A stretch of 64,000 nt of DNA from Streptomyces caniscabiei (GTDB lineage: Bacteria; Actinomycetota; Actinomycetes; Streptomycetales; Streptomycetaceae): assembly GCF_014930365.1 (NCBI RefSeq), contig NZ_JABXWI010000004.1:62001-126000 (forward strand). Direction: 5' to 3'. Positions 1 through 8,071 of this stretch are shown here, one piece after another (position 1 is the first letter of the stretch; each line of letters begins with the position of its first letter). Under the pieces are notes generated by a model. The model did not search any database and was not told the origin of the DNA. It saw only the letters and a list, made by a program, of their open reading frames with translations. Position numbers and translations under genes: made by a program.

Positions 1-215
1 CGCCCCCTCAACGGTTCTCGTCTCTTCGAATCGGATCATAGGGCGGCTGAGATGATCTCGATGCGGCTGGTGTGATCACGGCGTCCGACCCGGTGGCGAG
101 GTGGACGCGGTGGAGGAACTGGGTTGAGTGCCCGTAAGAGCAGTGAAGAAACCAAGGAAATCGACCGTGTGTTCTCGCATTTGCCGGGCACGAGGAGCGA
201 CGGAGGTTGATAACT

Positions 216-386
216 ATGGTTCCCCTGCTTCTCGTTCTTCTGCTGGCTCTGATCCTCTTCGGCGCGGGCTTCGCGCTGAAGGCACTGTGGTGGATCGCCG
301 TCATCGTGCTGGTCGTCTGGCTGCTCGGCTTCGTCATGCGCTCCGCGGACACAGGCGGCCGTAGGGGACGTTGGTATCGCTGGTAG
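216..386 (+). CDS. small hydrophobic membrane protein
   Basis: This short 56-residue gene starts at ATG 216, nine bases after a GGAGG ribosome site (202-206), and stops at TAG 384. Almost the whole protein is hydrophobic: residues 2-20 and 24-42 can each span a membrane, followed by a short basic and aromatic tail (RRGRWYRW at the C-terminus). Proteins of this kind are common in Streptomyces as one-domain hydrophobic proteins of unknown role. The hairpin just downstream fits a monocistronic unit. Function is not inferable; being a real gene is supported by the RBS, codon usage and terminator. Confidence 0.75.
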   Translation: MVPLLLVLLLALILFGAGFALKALWWIAVIVLVVWLLGFVMRSADTGGRRGRWYRW

Positions 387-400
387 GCGAAGCAGCAGCA

Positions 401-438
401 TGCTTGTGGGCTCCGGATCCACCCGGAGCCCACAAGCA
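401..438. terminator. 16-bp perfect hairpin
   Basis: Positions 401-416 and 423-438 are exact inverted copies separated by a 6-base loop (ATCCAC). It starts 15 bases after the stop codon of the small hydrophobic gene. There is no U-tract, which is normal for Streptomyces terminators. It could act in both directions. Confidence 0.75.
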
Positions 439-445
439 CGTCCTG

Positions 446-475
446 GATCAGGAGAGATCAGGAGAGATCAGGAGA
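446..475. repeat. three tandem GATCAGGAGA decamers
   Basis: Three exact head-to-tail copies of GATCAGGAGA begin 8 bases after the hairpin. The array lies in non-coding sequence. On the plus strand each unit holds an AGGAG core, but no start codon with a sensible frame follows. It looks like a simple slippage repeat. Confidence 0.8.
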
Positions 476-513
476 TTCTGGCAGGCGGGTCCCCTCGGGG
501 CCCTGTGCGGTGG

Positions 514-790
514 TCACCGGCCCGGGTGGCGCCAACGACGGTTGTGCCCGGCGCGGTGGAAGTCGATGACCGCGCTGAGCGCGGCGCAGATCAATGGCAC
601 GGTGACGAACGCGGCCAACAGCACGCCGCCGGTGTCGGCCACGTCGAGGGCGCGGCCGAGTACGAGGCGGAGAAGGCACCCACGGTTCCGGTCAGCAGGA
701 AACCGGCGGCGCCGCCGGCGAGGAGGCCGACCAGGACGGCTGGAACCCTGGCGGGTGGCGGGTGGCGGGTGGCGGGGAGCGTGTACTCAT
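514..790 (-). pseudogene. decayed small membrane protein gene
   Basis: On the minus strand an ATG at 790 begins MSTRSPPPATRHPP, but that frame is not the one that codes further on. A second frame reads RVPAVLVGLLAGGAAGFLL (about 744-660), a typical transmembrane segment. A third frame reads DVADTGGVLLAAFVTVPLI and ends HRAGHNRRWRHPGR at a TGA (514-516). Joined, these give a plausible protein of about 92 residues with two membrane segments. Two frame changes are therefore needed: one inside a 7-bp repeat near the start and one near 640-655. It is either a true pseudogene or a site of sequencing errors. Family unknown. Confidence 0.5.
751..776. repeat. GCGGGTG heptamer array at a gene start
   Basis: Three exact GCGGGTG units (751-771) plus a partial fourth. 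It lies a few codons inside the reading frame that starts at 790 on the minus strand. Because 7 is not a multiple of 3, gain of one unit would bring the ATG at 790 into the frame that encodes the membrane segment. Confidence 0.7.
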
Positions 791-1184
791 GTCCCGCAGC
801 GTCGGGCCGCGGCGTACGACGGCGCATCCCCCTGCGGCGGACACCTGCTCTGCTCCCCCGGTTGCGCGCCCCGGGGCCGGGTTACACCGCTGGTGGGTTG
901 CCGGCAGCGCTGCCATCACGGTGGTGGCTCACCGTTCAGCCAGCCCGGGCGGCCCCCGAGTTCGCCACGGCCGCGGCCTCCGAACCGGCCCGCAAGGTCC
1001 TCACAGCCGTAGTCGAGGCACTGGCCGGCACGGCCTTGGACGTCCTGCGAGATGCGGATCTGCGGGCCCGCGCCTGGGACCGGCACGCCGCCCGCAGCGA
1101 AACTTGCCTGGGCAGTGGTGACGCCCCACAGTTGCACGCCCGCCGTGGGCCCGGCCCACATCCCATGACGCTGGGACGGGGCTG
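791..1184. other. no convincing gene
   Basis: About 390 bases between two decayed minus-strand genes. Open frames exist on both strands, as expected from the GC content, but none has a ribosome site with a recognisable protein. I see no repeats or hairpins of note here. Confidence 0.5.
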
Positions 1185-2241
1185 TCAGCAAGCGGCGACG
1201 TCGAGGGCTTGGGCCAGCAGGGCACGGGAGTGCGCTCGGGCCGCGGGGGCTGCGATGATGTCCTGGACCATGACTTCGTCGACGCCGGTGGCCTTGGTCA
1301 TCTGCTCCAGCTGATCCCGTACGGTCTGCGGGCTGCCGGCGAGTTGGCGGGGCCAGCGGCCGTCGGTGATGACGGTGGGGATGTCCTTCTGGTCCTGGCT
1401 GAGTTCCCGCTCGGCTTCCTCGACCATGGGAACCCGGGCCGCGGTCCCTTCTCGGGGCCAGGCGTGCCATCAGGGCGGTCCTGGACCAGTTCAGCCGCCT
1501 TGCCTCGGCGTCGGTGTCCGCGACCACCGCGCTGACGGAGAGGATGCCGCGGCCTCCGGCCGGCCTGTCGGCCGCGGAGAACGCGCCGTGGCGGAGCAGA
1601 GCGCGAGGGACGCCGTCGGGGTTGATGAAGCCCGCGAAGGCGTAGCCGAGGCCGAGTTCGCCGGCCATCCGGGCGCTGGTGCCCGAGGAGCCGAGAATCC
1701 ACACGTCGGGTCGTGATGCGACACCTGCGGCGGGGTTCAGCCGTGCGAAGGGGTGGTTCACGGGGAAGTGGCCGTTGAAGTGGGCGAGTACTTCCTGGAC
1801 CTGCTCGGCGAAATCGTCGGCGGGCGGTACGTCACGGTCGCGGCGCAGGGCGAGGTCCACCACGGGGCCCGCGGTGGCGCGGCCGAGGCCGAGGTCGATG
1901 CGGCCCGGTGCGAGGGCTTCGAGCTGGAGGAAGGTCTCGGCGACCTTGTAGGGGCTGTAGTGGTTGAGCAGTACCGCGCCGGAGCCGACCCGGATACGAG
2001 TGGTGGCGCTCGCGGCCAGGGCGATGAGGATCTCGGGTGCCGAGGAGGCGGTGCTGGCGGCGTCGTGGTGCTCGGCGTACCAGATGCGGTGGTAGCCGAG
2101 GTCCTCCGCCTGCCTGGCGGCGTCGACCGAGTCCTTGAGGGCTTGGGATCTGTCACCGCCGGGGGCGACGGTCACGGTGTTTCTGTCCTTGCTGGCAGTC
2201 AAGTTGGGGGCGCCGGGAAGGGAAAGGGAGTTCTCCTGCAC
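1185..2241 (-). pseudogene. luciferase-like (LLM) flavin monooxygenase, frameshifted
   Basis: The first part, from a GTG at 2241, reads as an LLM-class flavin oxidoreductase: LGYHRIWYAEHH, then IRVGSGAVLLNHYSPYKVAE, then GRIDLGLGRATAG, then the domain with PDVWILGSSGTSARMAGELG. Near 1440-1455 the frame breaks after LMARLAPR. The family sequence continues one base over (EGTAARVPMVEEAERELSQ), through DGRWPRQLAGSPQTV to a stop at 1185-1187. The whole, about 350 residues, matches the family length, so one indel is the only clear defect. The start is uncertain. The frame break may be real or a sequencing error. Enzymes of this group use reduced flavin (FMNH2 or F420H2). Confidence 0.75.
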
Positions 2242-2310
2242 GCACGGCGTATGAGGGGATACCCGGCAGTCGCGGCGAGGGCTGTGGGGAAGACCGCGCC
2301 GCTCAGGTGG

Positions 2311-2826
2311 TCAGCGGTGCGTGGTCAGCGGCGTGTGCGTACCGAAGGAACGCTGGTGGTAGGTGAGGGGCTCGGGGCCTTCCGTGCCGGGTTCCGCGGC
2401 GTGGACGTGGGCGAGCAGGACGGTGTGGTCGCCGGCGGTGACGTATTCGTCGACCTCGGCGGTGATCCACGCCGCCGAGCCGGGCAGGCGGGGCAGGTCC
2501 GCGCTGGGCGACCAGATGACGTCGTAGAACTTGTCCCCACCCGGCCGGGTGAAGGCGGCGGCGAGTGCTGCCTGGTGGGTACCGAGGATGTTGAGGCCGA
2601 AGCGTCCGGTGCGGCGGACGATCGCGAGGAGTCGGGAGCGGTTGTCCAGGGACACCAGGACCATGGGCGGGGTCAGGGACAGGGAGGCGAAGGCGCTGAC
2701 CGTGGTGCCGTGCGGGCGGTGGCCGTCCATCGCCGTGACCACGGCGACTGGGGAGGCGACGGCCGCCATGGCGTCACGGAACCGGCGCGCGGACGCGGCG
2801 GTGGAGGGCTGGGATGGGCAGGTCAT
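2311..2826 (-). CDS. flavin reductase domain protein
   Basis: This 171-residue protein belongs to the flavin reductase-like, FMN-binding split-barrel family. Visible features are ASPVAVVTAMDGHRPHGTTVSAF near residues 23-45, SLTPPMVLVSLDNRSRL at 50-66 and FGLNILGTHQAALAAAF at 75-91, all typical of NADH:FMN reductase partners. Such enzymes supply FMNH2 to a two-component monooxygenase. Its ATG overlaps the stop of the upstream monooxygenase gene by four bases (ATGA, 2823-2826), so the two are translationally coupled and probably form one system. Expression should follow the operator-controlled promoter near 4220-4250. Confidence 0.9.
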   Translation of the reverse strand: MTCPSQPSTAASARRFRDAMAAVASPVAVVTAMDGHRPHGTTVSAFASLSLTPPMVLVSLDNRSRLLAIVRRTGRFGLNILGTHQAALAAAFTRPGGDKFYDVIWSPSADLPRLPGSAAWITAEVDEYVTAGDHTVLLAHVHAAEPGTEGPEPLTYHQRSFGTHTPLTTHR

Positions 2827-4163
2827 GACCGGGCCGGTTCCGTGACGCGCGGGTCCAGCCCGTACTGCTCGCGGGCGCCCATGTGGTCGCGCAGGGTGGG
2901 GCCTTCGTAGTCGAGGTGGAACAGTCCGCGCGCCTGGAGGAGGGGGACGACCTGGTCGACGAAGGCGTCGACGCCGTCGTGGTACCCGTCGATCGCGAGG
3001 GAGAAGCCGTCGCAGGCTCCGGCCTCGAACCACCTCTGCATGTGGTCGGCGATGTCGGCGGCGGGGCCGCCCACGACCGGGTGGTAGTCGATGACGCCGT
3101 GGGCGAGGACGTCGCGCAGGCTCCAGCCCTCGCGGGCCACTTCCAGGGCGCGGAAGGAGCGCCGGTCGTGCGGGCTGGGCTCGGCGTCGGCCAGCTGGCG
3201 TGCGGTCAGCGGCTCGTCGATCTGGTCGTGGGAGAGCGGCAGCCCGATCATCGCGCCGAGGTACTGCACGCGCTGGCGCAGGTCGACGGACTCGTCCAGG
3301 AAGCGCCTGCGCTCCAGGGCGGCCTCGCGGGAGGCGGCGACGGCCGGCATGAAACCGGCGAACATCTTCACCTCGTCCGGGTCGCGTCCGGCCCGCTTGG
3401 CGGCGTCCCGCAGGGCGCCCCGCTGGGCGATGGCGTCGTCGAGCGTCATCGGGTTGGCGTAGACGCCGTCGGCGAAGCGGCCCGCGAGTTCCAGGCCGTA
3501 ACCGCCGCCGCCCGCCTGGAAGATGACCGGCTGGCCCTGCTCGGACGGCGGGATGGGCAGCGGGCCACGGGCGGCGACATGGCGGCCCTGGACGTTGACC
3601 GGCTGGATCTTGCTCATGTCGGCGAACCGCTTCGCCTCGACGTCGCGGACCCAGGCGTCCTTCTCCCAGCTGCCCCACAGCGCCTGCACGACCTGGACGG
3701 TCTCGTGCGCGCGCTCGTACTTCTCCGCGCGGGGCGGGATGCGGCGGCCGAAGTTCGCCGCGGCTGCCGGGTGGGAGGTGGTGACCGCGTTCCAGCCGGC
3801 CCGGCCGTGGCTGATCACGTCCAGGGCCTTGAACTGGCGGGCGATGGTGTAGGGCTCGTTGAAGGTGGTGGAGGCGGTGGCGACCAGGCCGATCCGCTCG
3901 GTCTCGCGGGCTATCACGGTGAGGACGAGGAGCGGGTCGATGGGGGTGTGCGGGTGCTGGGACTCCAGGTCCACGTCCAGGACCGGGGTGTCCGCGATGA
4001 ACAGCAGCTGGATCTTGCCGCGCTCGGCGGCCTGTGCGTAGCGCACGAACTGATCCATGTCCGTGTAACTGGACAGGTTCGCCCCGGGCAGCCGCCACGC
4101 CCCGGGCTCGGATCCGTAGCCACTGGTGAACTGCATGGCCAGGAGCATCTGCGGGCTTGTCAT
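2823..4163 (-). CDS. NtaA/SnaA/DszA-type FMNH2-dependent monooxygenase
   Basis: The 446-residue product is an LLM-family monooxygenase of the nitrilotriacetate/pristinamycin/DszA subgroup. The signature stretches are near residues 1-30 (AMQFTSGYGSEPGAW), FIADTPVLDV at about 56, a long ASTTFNEPYTIARQFKALD block, GRAGWNAVTTS and then IFQAGGGGYGLELAGRFADG. It is full length for the group. Reduced FMN would come from the coupled downstream reductase. Substrates in this family range from aminopolycarboxylates to sulfur heterocycles, so the substrate is unknown. The promoter region carries two palindromic operators shared with the nearby tetR gene, which points to substrate-induced expression. Confidence 0.9.
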   Translation of the reverse strand: MTSPQMLLAMQFTSGYGSEPGAWRLPGANLSSYTDMDQFVRYAQAAERGKIQLLFIADTPVLDVDLESQHPHTPIDPLLVLTVIARETERIGLVATASTTFNEPYTIARQFKALDVISHGRAGWNAVTTSHPAAAANFGRRIPPRAEKYERAHETVQVVQALWGSWEKDAWVRDVEAKRFADMSKIQPVNVQGRHVAARGPLPIPPSEQGQPVIFQAGGGGYGLELAGRFADGVYANPMTLDDAIAQRGALRDAAKRAGRDPDEVKMFAGFMPAVAASREAALERRRFLDESVDLRQRVQYLGAMIGLPLSHDQIDEPLTARQLADAEPSPHDRRSFRALEVAREGWSLRDVLAHGVIDYHPVVGGPAADIADHMQRWFEAGACDGFSLAIDGYHDGVDAFVDQVVPLLQARGLFHLDYEGPTLRDHMGAREQYGLDPRVTEPARS

Positions 4164-4193
4164 GGGACGCCTCCGAACGGACGGAAGAAAAAG

Positions 4194-4250
4194 CGGAGGG
4201 CACCTCCGATTACCTTCCCGATAATACGGAGGCAGCCTCCGTATCGCAAA
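4194..4250 (-). promoter_or_regulatory. monooxygenase promoter with two CGGAGG-N3-CCTCCG operators
   Basis: On the minus strand a possible -35 (TTTGCG, 4245-4250) and -10 (TATTAT, 4221-4226) are 18 bases apart. The spacer is filled by an operator, core 4227-4241, which extends with one central mismatch to a 21-bp palindrome at 4224-4244. A second exact-arm copy lies at 4194-4208, centred 33 bp downstream. The same pair is found in front of the tetR gene. TetR-type repression is the natural reading. Confidence 0.75.
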
Positions 4251-4371
4251 GAGGGCCGCTCGGCGGCAGGGAGGGCCAGGTGTGGCCGATACGTCCGGGC
4301 CTCCGCGACTGCGTGTCCGGCGGGCCGCCGCGCGGCGTAACCGCGCGGGGCCGCTCGCCGGGGGCCGGGCG

Positions 4372-5109
4372 TCAGCGGTGCGCGGCGCGGTTCATCTCGA
4401 CGACGTCGTCCAGGGTGGGGTTGTCGGGGAGGGCGGCGATCCGCTCGAGCATGCTGTCGCGGACGGCGGCGTCCTTCACGCGGTCGGCCGCGGCCAGGGC
4501 GGCGGGGAGTTCATCGAGGGTCAGCTCGGTGCAGTAGGCGGGACCCATCGGCTGCTGGCGCCACGAGTCGACCAGAGCGCCGGCGTCGTAGGGGTCGAAG
4601 CCCGTGTCGTCGACCAGGCTCATGGCCACCTTCTTCGCCTCCGCGGAGTCGCCGGCGACCGGGATGGCGATTCGGCCCGGAGTGCCCGCCGGAAGACCTC
4701 GGGTGCGCTGGGTCTCGGCCAGGGCGGCGTTCCATGCCTTGACCACGGGCCGGCCGAGGAGCTCGGATGCGTACACGCTCTCCACCTGGCCGCCGTCCTC
4801 CACCGCCTCGATCCGCCCGTTGAGGTGCGGGTAGTAGTTCGAAGTGTCGATCACCACGGTCTCGGCGGGGGCCATGGCGATCAGCTCCGCCAGCTTCTCC
4901 TGCACCCCGAACGGGATCGCCAGGATGATCGCGTCCCGACCCTGGACCGACGCGTCCAGGGCCACCGCGCGGGCGCCCGCCTCCAGCACCTCGGCCGCGA
5001 CGGCCTCGGGCCCCCGGGCGTCCGCGACCTGGATGTCGTGACCGGCCAGGCTCAGCTTGCGGGCAAGGTTTCCACCGATCGCCCCAGCGCCTATGACAGT
5101 TATTTTCAT
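4372..5109 (-). CDS. NADPH-dependent F420 reductase-like oxidoreductase
   Basis: The 245-residue protein starts at ATG 5109 (MKITVIGAGAIGGNLARKL), a Rossmann GxGxxG nucleotide-binding motif at the extreme N-terminus, so longer upstream starts are unlikely. Later motifs (DAIILAIPFGV, VVIDTSNYYPH, VVKAWNAALAETQ, RIAIPVAGDSAEAKKVAM) match the COG2085/NADPH:F420 reductase-like family. Members transfer hydride between NADPH and F420 or act on other small substrates. The match is to the family; F420 use is not proven. It lies on the same strand as, and upstream of, the monooxygenase gene but has its own gap. A MITE-like element lies about 125 bp upstream of its start. Confidence 0.8.
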   Translation of the reverse strand: MKITVIGAGAIGGNLARKLSLAGHDIQVADARGPEAVAAEVLEAGARAVALDASVQGRDAIILAIPFGVQEKLAELIAMAPAETVVIDTSNYYPHLNGRIEAVEDGGQVESVYASELLGRPVVKAWNAALAETQRTRGLPAGTPGRIAIPVAGDSAEAKKVAMSLVDDTGFDPYDAGALVDSWRQQPMGPAYCTELTLDELPAALAAADRVKDAAVRDSMLERIAALPDNPTLDDVVEMNRAAHR

Positions 5110-5234
5110 GGCTTGTCCCTTCGAAGGTTGTGCCGCCCCTGCGGGCGGCCTGATGTGATGACGGCGTGGCCGGACCGCCGGGCCATCGCCCGGTCCTGTC
5201 GGGCGCCCGGGTATACCCGCGATCCGGCCCTGAG

Positions 5235-5403
5235 CTAGTGCCGCGTCAGGCAACGTTTGCCCGTCAAGGAGCGGCGTCCGGTGCGTGCTCTCGGTGTGCC
5301 GGCCGAAAGCCCTCGTACTGGATGTACTTGGGTTTTCGGCCGGTGCGGCGAGAGGGCGTGCCGGGCGTCGCGACGGGGCGAACGTTGCCTGACGCGGCAC
5401 TAG
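5235..5403. mobile_element. MITE-like foldback element, 23-bp perfect terminal repeats
   Basis: Bases 5235-5257 and 5381-5403 are perfect inverted repeats (23 bp) that begin and end in CTAG. The interior is also a long imperfect palindrome, including CCGGCCGAAA and TTTTCGGCCGG arms around a small core with GTACTGGATGTACTTGGG. No transposase is encoded. Its 169-bp size, intergenic position just after the tetR stop codon, and ends resembling IS termini fit a non-autonomous transposable element. CTAG/CTA at both ends may be the target duplication. Confidence 0.75.
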
Positions 5404-5413
5404 GTGCCGACCG

Positions 5414-6007
5414 CTAGGCGCGGTCGTCCGGCTCGCGGTATCCGTGGGCGACGAGCGCCCGTAGCCGGTCGACCGACTCCCCCGTGGCGCCGGTGCCCTT
5501 GATCCAGGCGACCGAGCAGGCCGCGAGGAACAGGTCGTGGCCCGTCACCGACGGGCGTACGTACCCGGTGCGCTGCGCGGCTCGCACATATGCGTCGGTC
5601 GTGGCGATGAGGTCGTCGCAGGGGACGGTGAGCGGATTGCCCGGGTCCTGCGCCCGGGTCGCCGCCATGAGGGGCTCCGGCAGTCCGCTGTAGGCGCTGA
5701 GGTAGTCCTCCATCGCCAGCAGCCACTGCGTCAGCGCCGCACCGGCGTCGTCGATGCCGGCGATGTCCTCGCGGCGGGCCACCAGTTCCTGGGTGCGGGC
5801 GTGGAGTACGGCCGCCAGCAGGGCCTCACGGGTGGGGAAATGCCGGTACAGCGTTCCGGGCCCGACGCCCGCCTCCTTGGCGACCGCTTCCAGCGACGTA
5901 CCGACCCCGTCCCGCAGGAAATGGCGCTGGGCGGCCTCCAGAAGGGCCGCGCGATTGCGCTGCACGTCGGCGCGGGGCTTGCGCCCCCGTTGCTCCGCGG
6001 CGTCCAT
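5414..6007 (-). CDS. TetR/AcrR family transcriptional regulator
   Basis: The 197-residue protein starts at ATG 6007, six bases after AGGAGG. The longer start at 6040 lacks a ribosome site. Residues about 8-60 form the TetR helix-turn-helix domain (RNRAALLEAAQRHFL, then TSLEAVAKEAGVGPGTLYRHFP). The rest is a variable ligand-binding domain with SVAWIKGTGATGESVDRLRAL near the end, typical of one actinobacterial TetR subgroup. Its own promoter contains two operators of the same sequence and spacing as those before the flavin monooxygenase at 4163. It is therefore predicted to repress itself and that monooxygenase/reductase pair. The 3' end abuts the MITE. Confidence 0.88.
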   Translation of the reverse strand: MDAAEQRGRKPRADVQRNRAALLEAAQRHFLRDGVGTSLEAVAKEAGVGPGTLYRHFPTREALLAAVLHARTQELVARREDIAGIDDAGAALTQWLLAMEDYLSAYSGLPEPLMAATRAQDPGNPLTVPCDDLIATTDAYVRAAQRTGYVRPSVTGHDLFLAACSVAWIKGTGATGESVDRLRALVAHGYREPDDRA

Positions 6008-6045
6008 GCGCCCTCCTGGACTCTCGGTACGGTGACCCAATCAAA

Positions 6046-6100
6046 GCGGAGGCTATCTCCGCATTACGTCTACAGTAAAACGGAGGCGCCCTCCGGTCAA
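6046..6100 (-). promoter_or_regulatory. tetR promoter with paired operators
   Basis: Minus-strand -35 TTGACC (6095-6100) and -10 TACTGT (6072-6077) are 17 bases apart. Operator CGGAGG-CGC-CCTCCG (6081-6095) fills the spacer. A second copy, CGGAGG-CTA-TCTCCG with one mismatch (6047-6061), sits just past the -10, centred 34 bp away. The layout mirrors that at 4194-4250. Confidence 0.75.
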
Positions 6101-6243
6101 TTTGGACGTGGCTGCCCGCCCCCATCTGCTGGGGTTCGAGGTGATCGAGTCGGCGTACGCGGGGGACCCGGTGGGTCAAGACAGTGAGGAGCCGCCATGA
6201 CCAGCCCGCAGAACACCGCGGGTGGGCCTGGGGAAGGTTCATC

Positions 6244-6667
6244 ATGACCATCTCGATCAGCGAGCAGGATGCTGCCCGGCTCGGAGGAGAGGACAGCATC
6301 CTGGTGGTCACCAGACGATCCCCGCCGCTCCGAATGGATACGCCGAGCGTTCGCCTTGATCTCCCAGTACATCCGTGACGAGGAGGACGAGCTGCTGCCC
6401 CGTATGCGTGACGCGCTCGGCGACCGTCGACTGCGGCACATCGGAGCCGCCTGGGAGGCGGTGCGCGCCGGCGCACCCACTCATCCCCACCCCGCGATCC
6501 CGCGGCGCCCGCCCGGCAACGCGCTGAGCGGCCCACCGCTCAGTGTCTTCGACCGGCTACGACAACCCCAGAGAACCCTTCGTCAGTTCAGGGGCCGCTC
6601 CTGTGAACGCGGGTCGGTCGGCCCGAGGGCCACCGGATACAGTGCGCCCCAGACGCAGCCTGGTTGA
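6244..6667 (+). pseudogene. hemerythrin/HHE-domain protein, internally broken
   Basis: An ATG at 6244 begins MTISISEQDAARLGGEDSIL, but that frame closes at a stop near 6378. In another frame, from about 6335, the C-terminal part of a hemerythrin-like protein follows: ISQYIRDEEDELLPRMRDAL, then AAWEAVRAGAPTHPHP and RRPPGNALSGPPLSVFDRLR. The helices that normally carry the first metal-binding histidines are missing, so sequence has been lost as well as frame. A four-helix diiron fold is unlikely to be rebuilt. Overlap of its last bases with the next gene's upstream region suggests no selection on the end. Confidence 0.6.
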
Positions 6668-6678
6668 AGAGGGAAAGC

Positions 6679-7899
6679 GTGACTGACACCAACGACACCC
6701 GACCCGTCAGCAGCGAAGCGCGAGCCGCGCGGCAGAGCCGACTGCACCGCCTGATGCGCTACCTCCCCCTGATCGCACCCGTCCTGCTGTGGGCCGTGCC
6801 CTGCTGGGTGCTTCTGCACAGCGGCCAGCACTGGCCGCTGCCCGTCACGCTCGGCGGCACCGCTCTGTTCGCCCTCGGCCTCGTCGGCATGCCGTTCGCG
6901 ATGGCACGCGGCCACGGCCGACGACAGCAGGACGGGGCGGCCATCGTCGGTGACACCCTGCTGGGGAGCAGTTGGGTGCTGTTCACCTGGTCCGTTCTGC
7001 TCGGCGTCGCCCTGCGGCTCGTCCTGACCGTGGCCGGCGTCGGTGAGGGTCAGGACCGGGCTCGCATCGTCACGTTCGCCGTCCTCGGCCTGACCGCCGT
7101 ACTACTCACCTGGGGGTACGTCGAAGCCCGCCGCGTGCCACGCGTACGCCGACTCGACGTGCAACTCCCCCGGCTGGGCGCCGGTTTGGACGGCCTCCGC
7201 GTCGTTCTCATCACCGACACCCACTACGGTCCCCTCGATCGCAGTCGCTGGTCGGCACAGGTGTGCGAGACGGTGAACACGCTGGAAGCCGATCTGGTCT
7301 GCCACACCGGCGACATCGCGGACGGCACGGCCGAACGCCGCCGTGCCCAGGCCGCCCCACTCGCGACCGTGCGGGCCTCGCGGGCCCGTGTCTATGTCAC
7401 CGGCAACCACGAGTACTACAGCGAGGCCCAGGGCTGGGTCGATCTGATGGACGAGCTGGGCTGGGAGCCGCTGCGCAACCGCCATGTGCTGCTCGAACGC
7501 GGAGGTGACACGCTCGTGGTCGCCGGCGTGGACGACGTCACCGCCGAGTCCTCCGGCCTGGCAGGCCACCGCGCCCATCTCGCCGGCGCCCTCAAGGGCG
7601 CCGACCCCGACCTGCCCGTTCTGCTCCTGGCCCACCAGCCGAAGTTCATCGATCGGGCCGCGGCCGCCGGCATCGACCTGCAGCTCTCCGGCCATACCCA
7701 CGGCGGGCAGATCTGGCCCTTCCACCACCTGGTCCGCATCGACCAGCCGGCCCTCGCCGGCCTCACCCACCACGGCGCCCGCACCCTCCTCTACACCAGC
7801 CGCGGCACCGGCTTCTGGGGCCCGCCGTTCCGCGTCTTCGCCCCCAGCGAGATCACCCTCCTCGTGCTCCGATCCCCGAACCTGCCCAGCCAGACGTAG
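6679..7899 (+). CDS. membrane-anchored metallophosphoesterase
   Basis: Start GTG 6679 is preceded by AGAGGGAA; the TTG at 6664 has no ribosome site. The 406-residue protein has four hydrophobic helices in the first 150 residues, then a calcineurin-like phosphoesterase domain. Metal ligands are visible in TDTHYG, CHTGDIADG, VTGNHEYYSEA and the final SGHTHGGQIWPF. This matches the YkuE/YaeI-like group of metallophosphoesterases. Some members of this fold hydrolyse UDP-diacylglucosamine or phosphodiesters, but the substrate here is unknown. The catalytic domain should face away from the anchor. It stands alone; the next gene is convergent. Confidence 0.88.
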   Translation: MTDTNDTRPVSSEARAARQSRLHRLMRYLPLIAPVLLWAVPCWVLLHSGQHWPLPVTLGGTALFALGLVGMPFAMARGHGRRQQDGAAIVGDTLLGSSWVLFTWSVLLGVALRLVLTVAGVGEGQDRARIVTFAVLGLTAVLLTWGYVEARRVPRVRRLDVQLPRLGAGLDGLRVVLITDTHYGPLDRSRWSAQVCETVNTLEADLVCHTGDIADGTAERRRAQAAPLATVRASRARVYVTGNHEYYSEAQGWVDLMDELGWEPLRNRHVLLERGGDTLVVAGVDDVTAESSGLAGHRAHLAGALKGADPDLPVLLLAHQPKFIDRAAAAGIDLQLSGHTHGGQIWPFHHLVRIDQPALAGLTHHGARTLLYTSRGTGFWGPPFRVFAPSEITLLVLRSPNLPSQT

Positions 7900-8071
7900 G
7901 TCTCGACGGGCCGACACATCGAGCCGGGAGACCTGGCCGGTAGACCCGGCCGGCAGGACTGGCGGGCGGGCGGCGTGCTGCCGCGGTCCGCCGTGGCCCT
8001 GCGCAGGTGCCGTGGTGGTCGAGCTCGGCGGCCGTCATCGGGTCCTTCCTGCTCACGGGCCGTCGGCGCCG

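Noticed and set aside
446..776. CRISPR-like array from the decamer and heptamer repeats
   Set aside because: Units are tandem without spacers and far too short.
1753..2910. Long plus-strand frame over the monooxygenase genes
   Set aside because: It is antisense to two clear enzyme genes and encodes Gly/Val/Asp-rich sequence without motifs.
5235..5403. Ordinary intrinsic terminator of tetR
   Set aside because: The length, perfect 23-bp ends and CTAG borders fit a mobile element better, although it could also stop transcription.
7900..8071. Small minus-strand gene starting MTAAELDHHG at 8038 with a good AGGAAGG site
   Set aside because: The frame soon becomes low-complexity and crosses into the end of the metallophosphoesterase gene; at most the start of a truncated gene.
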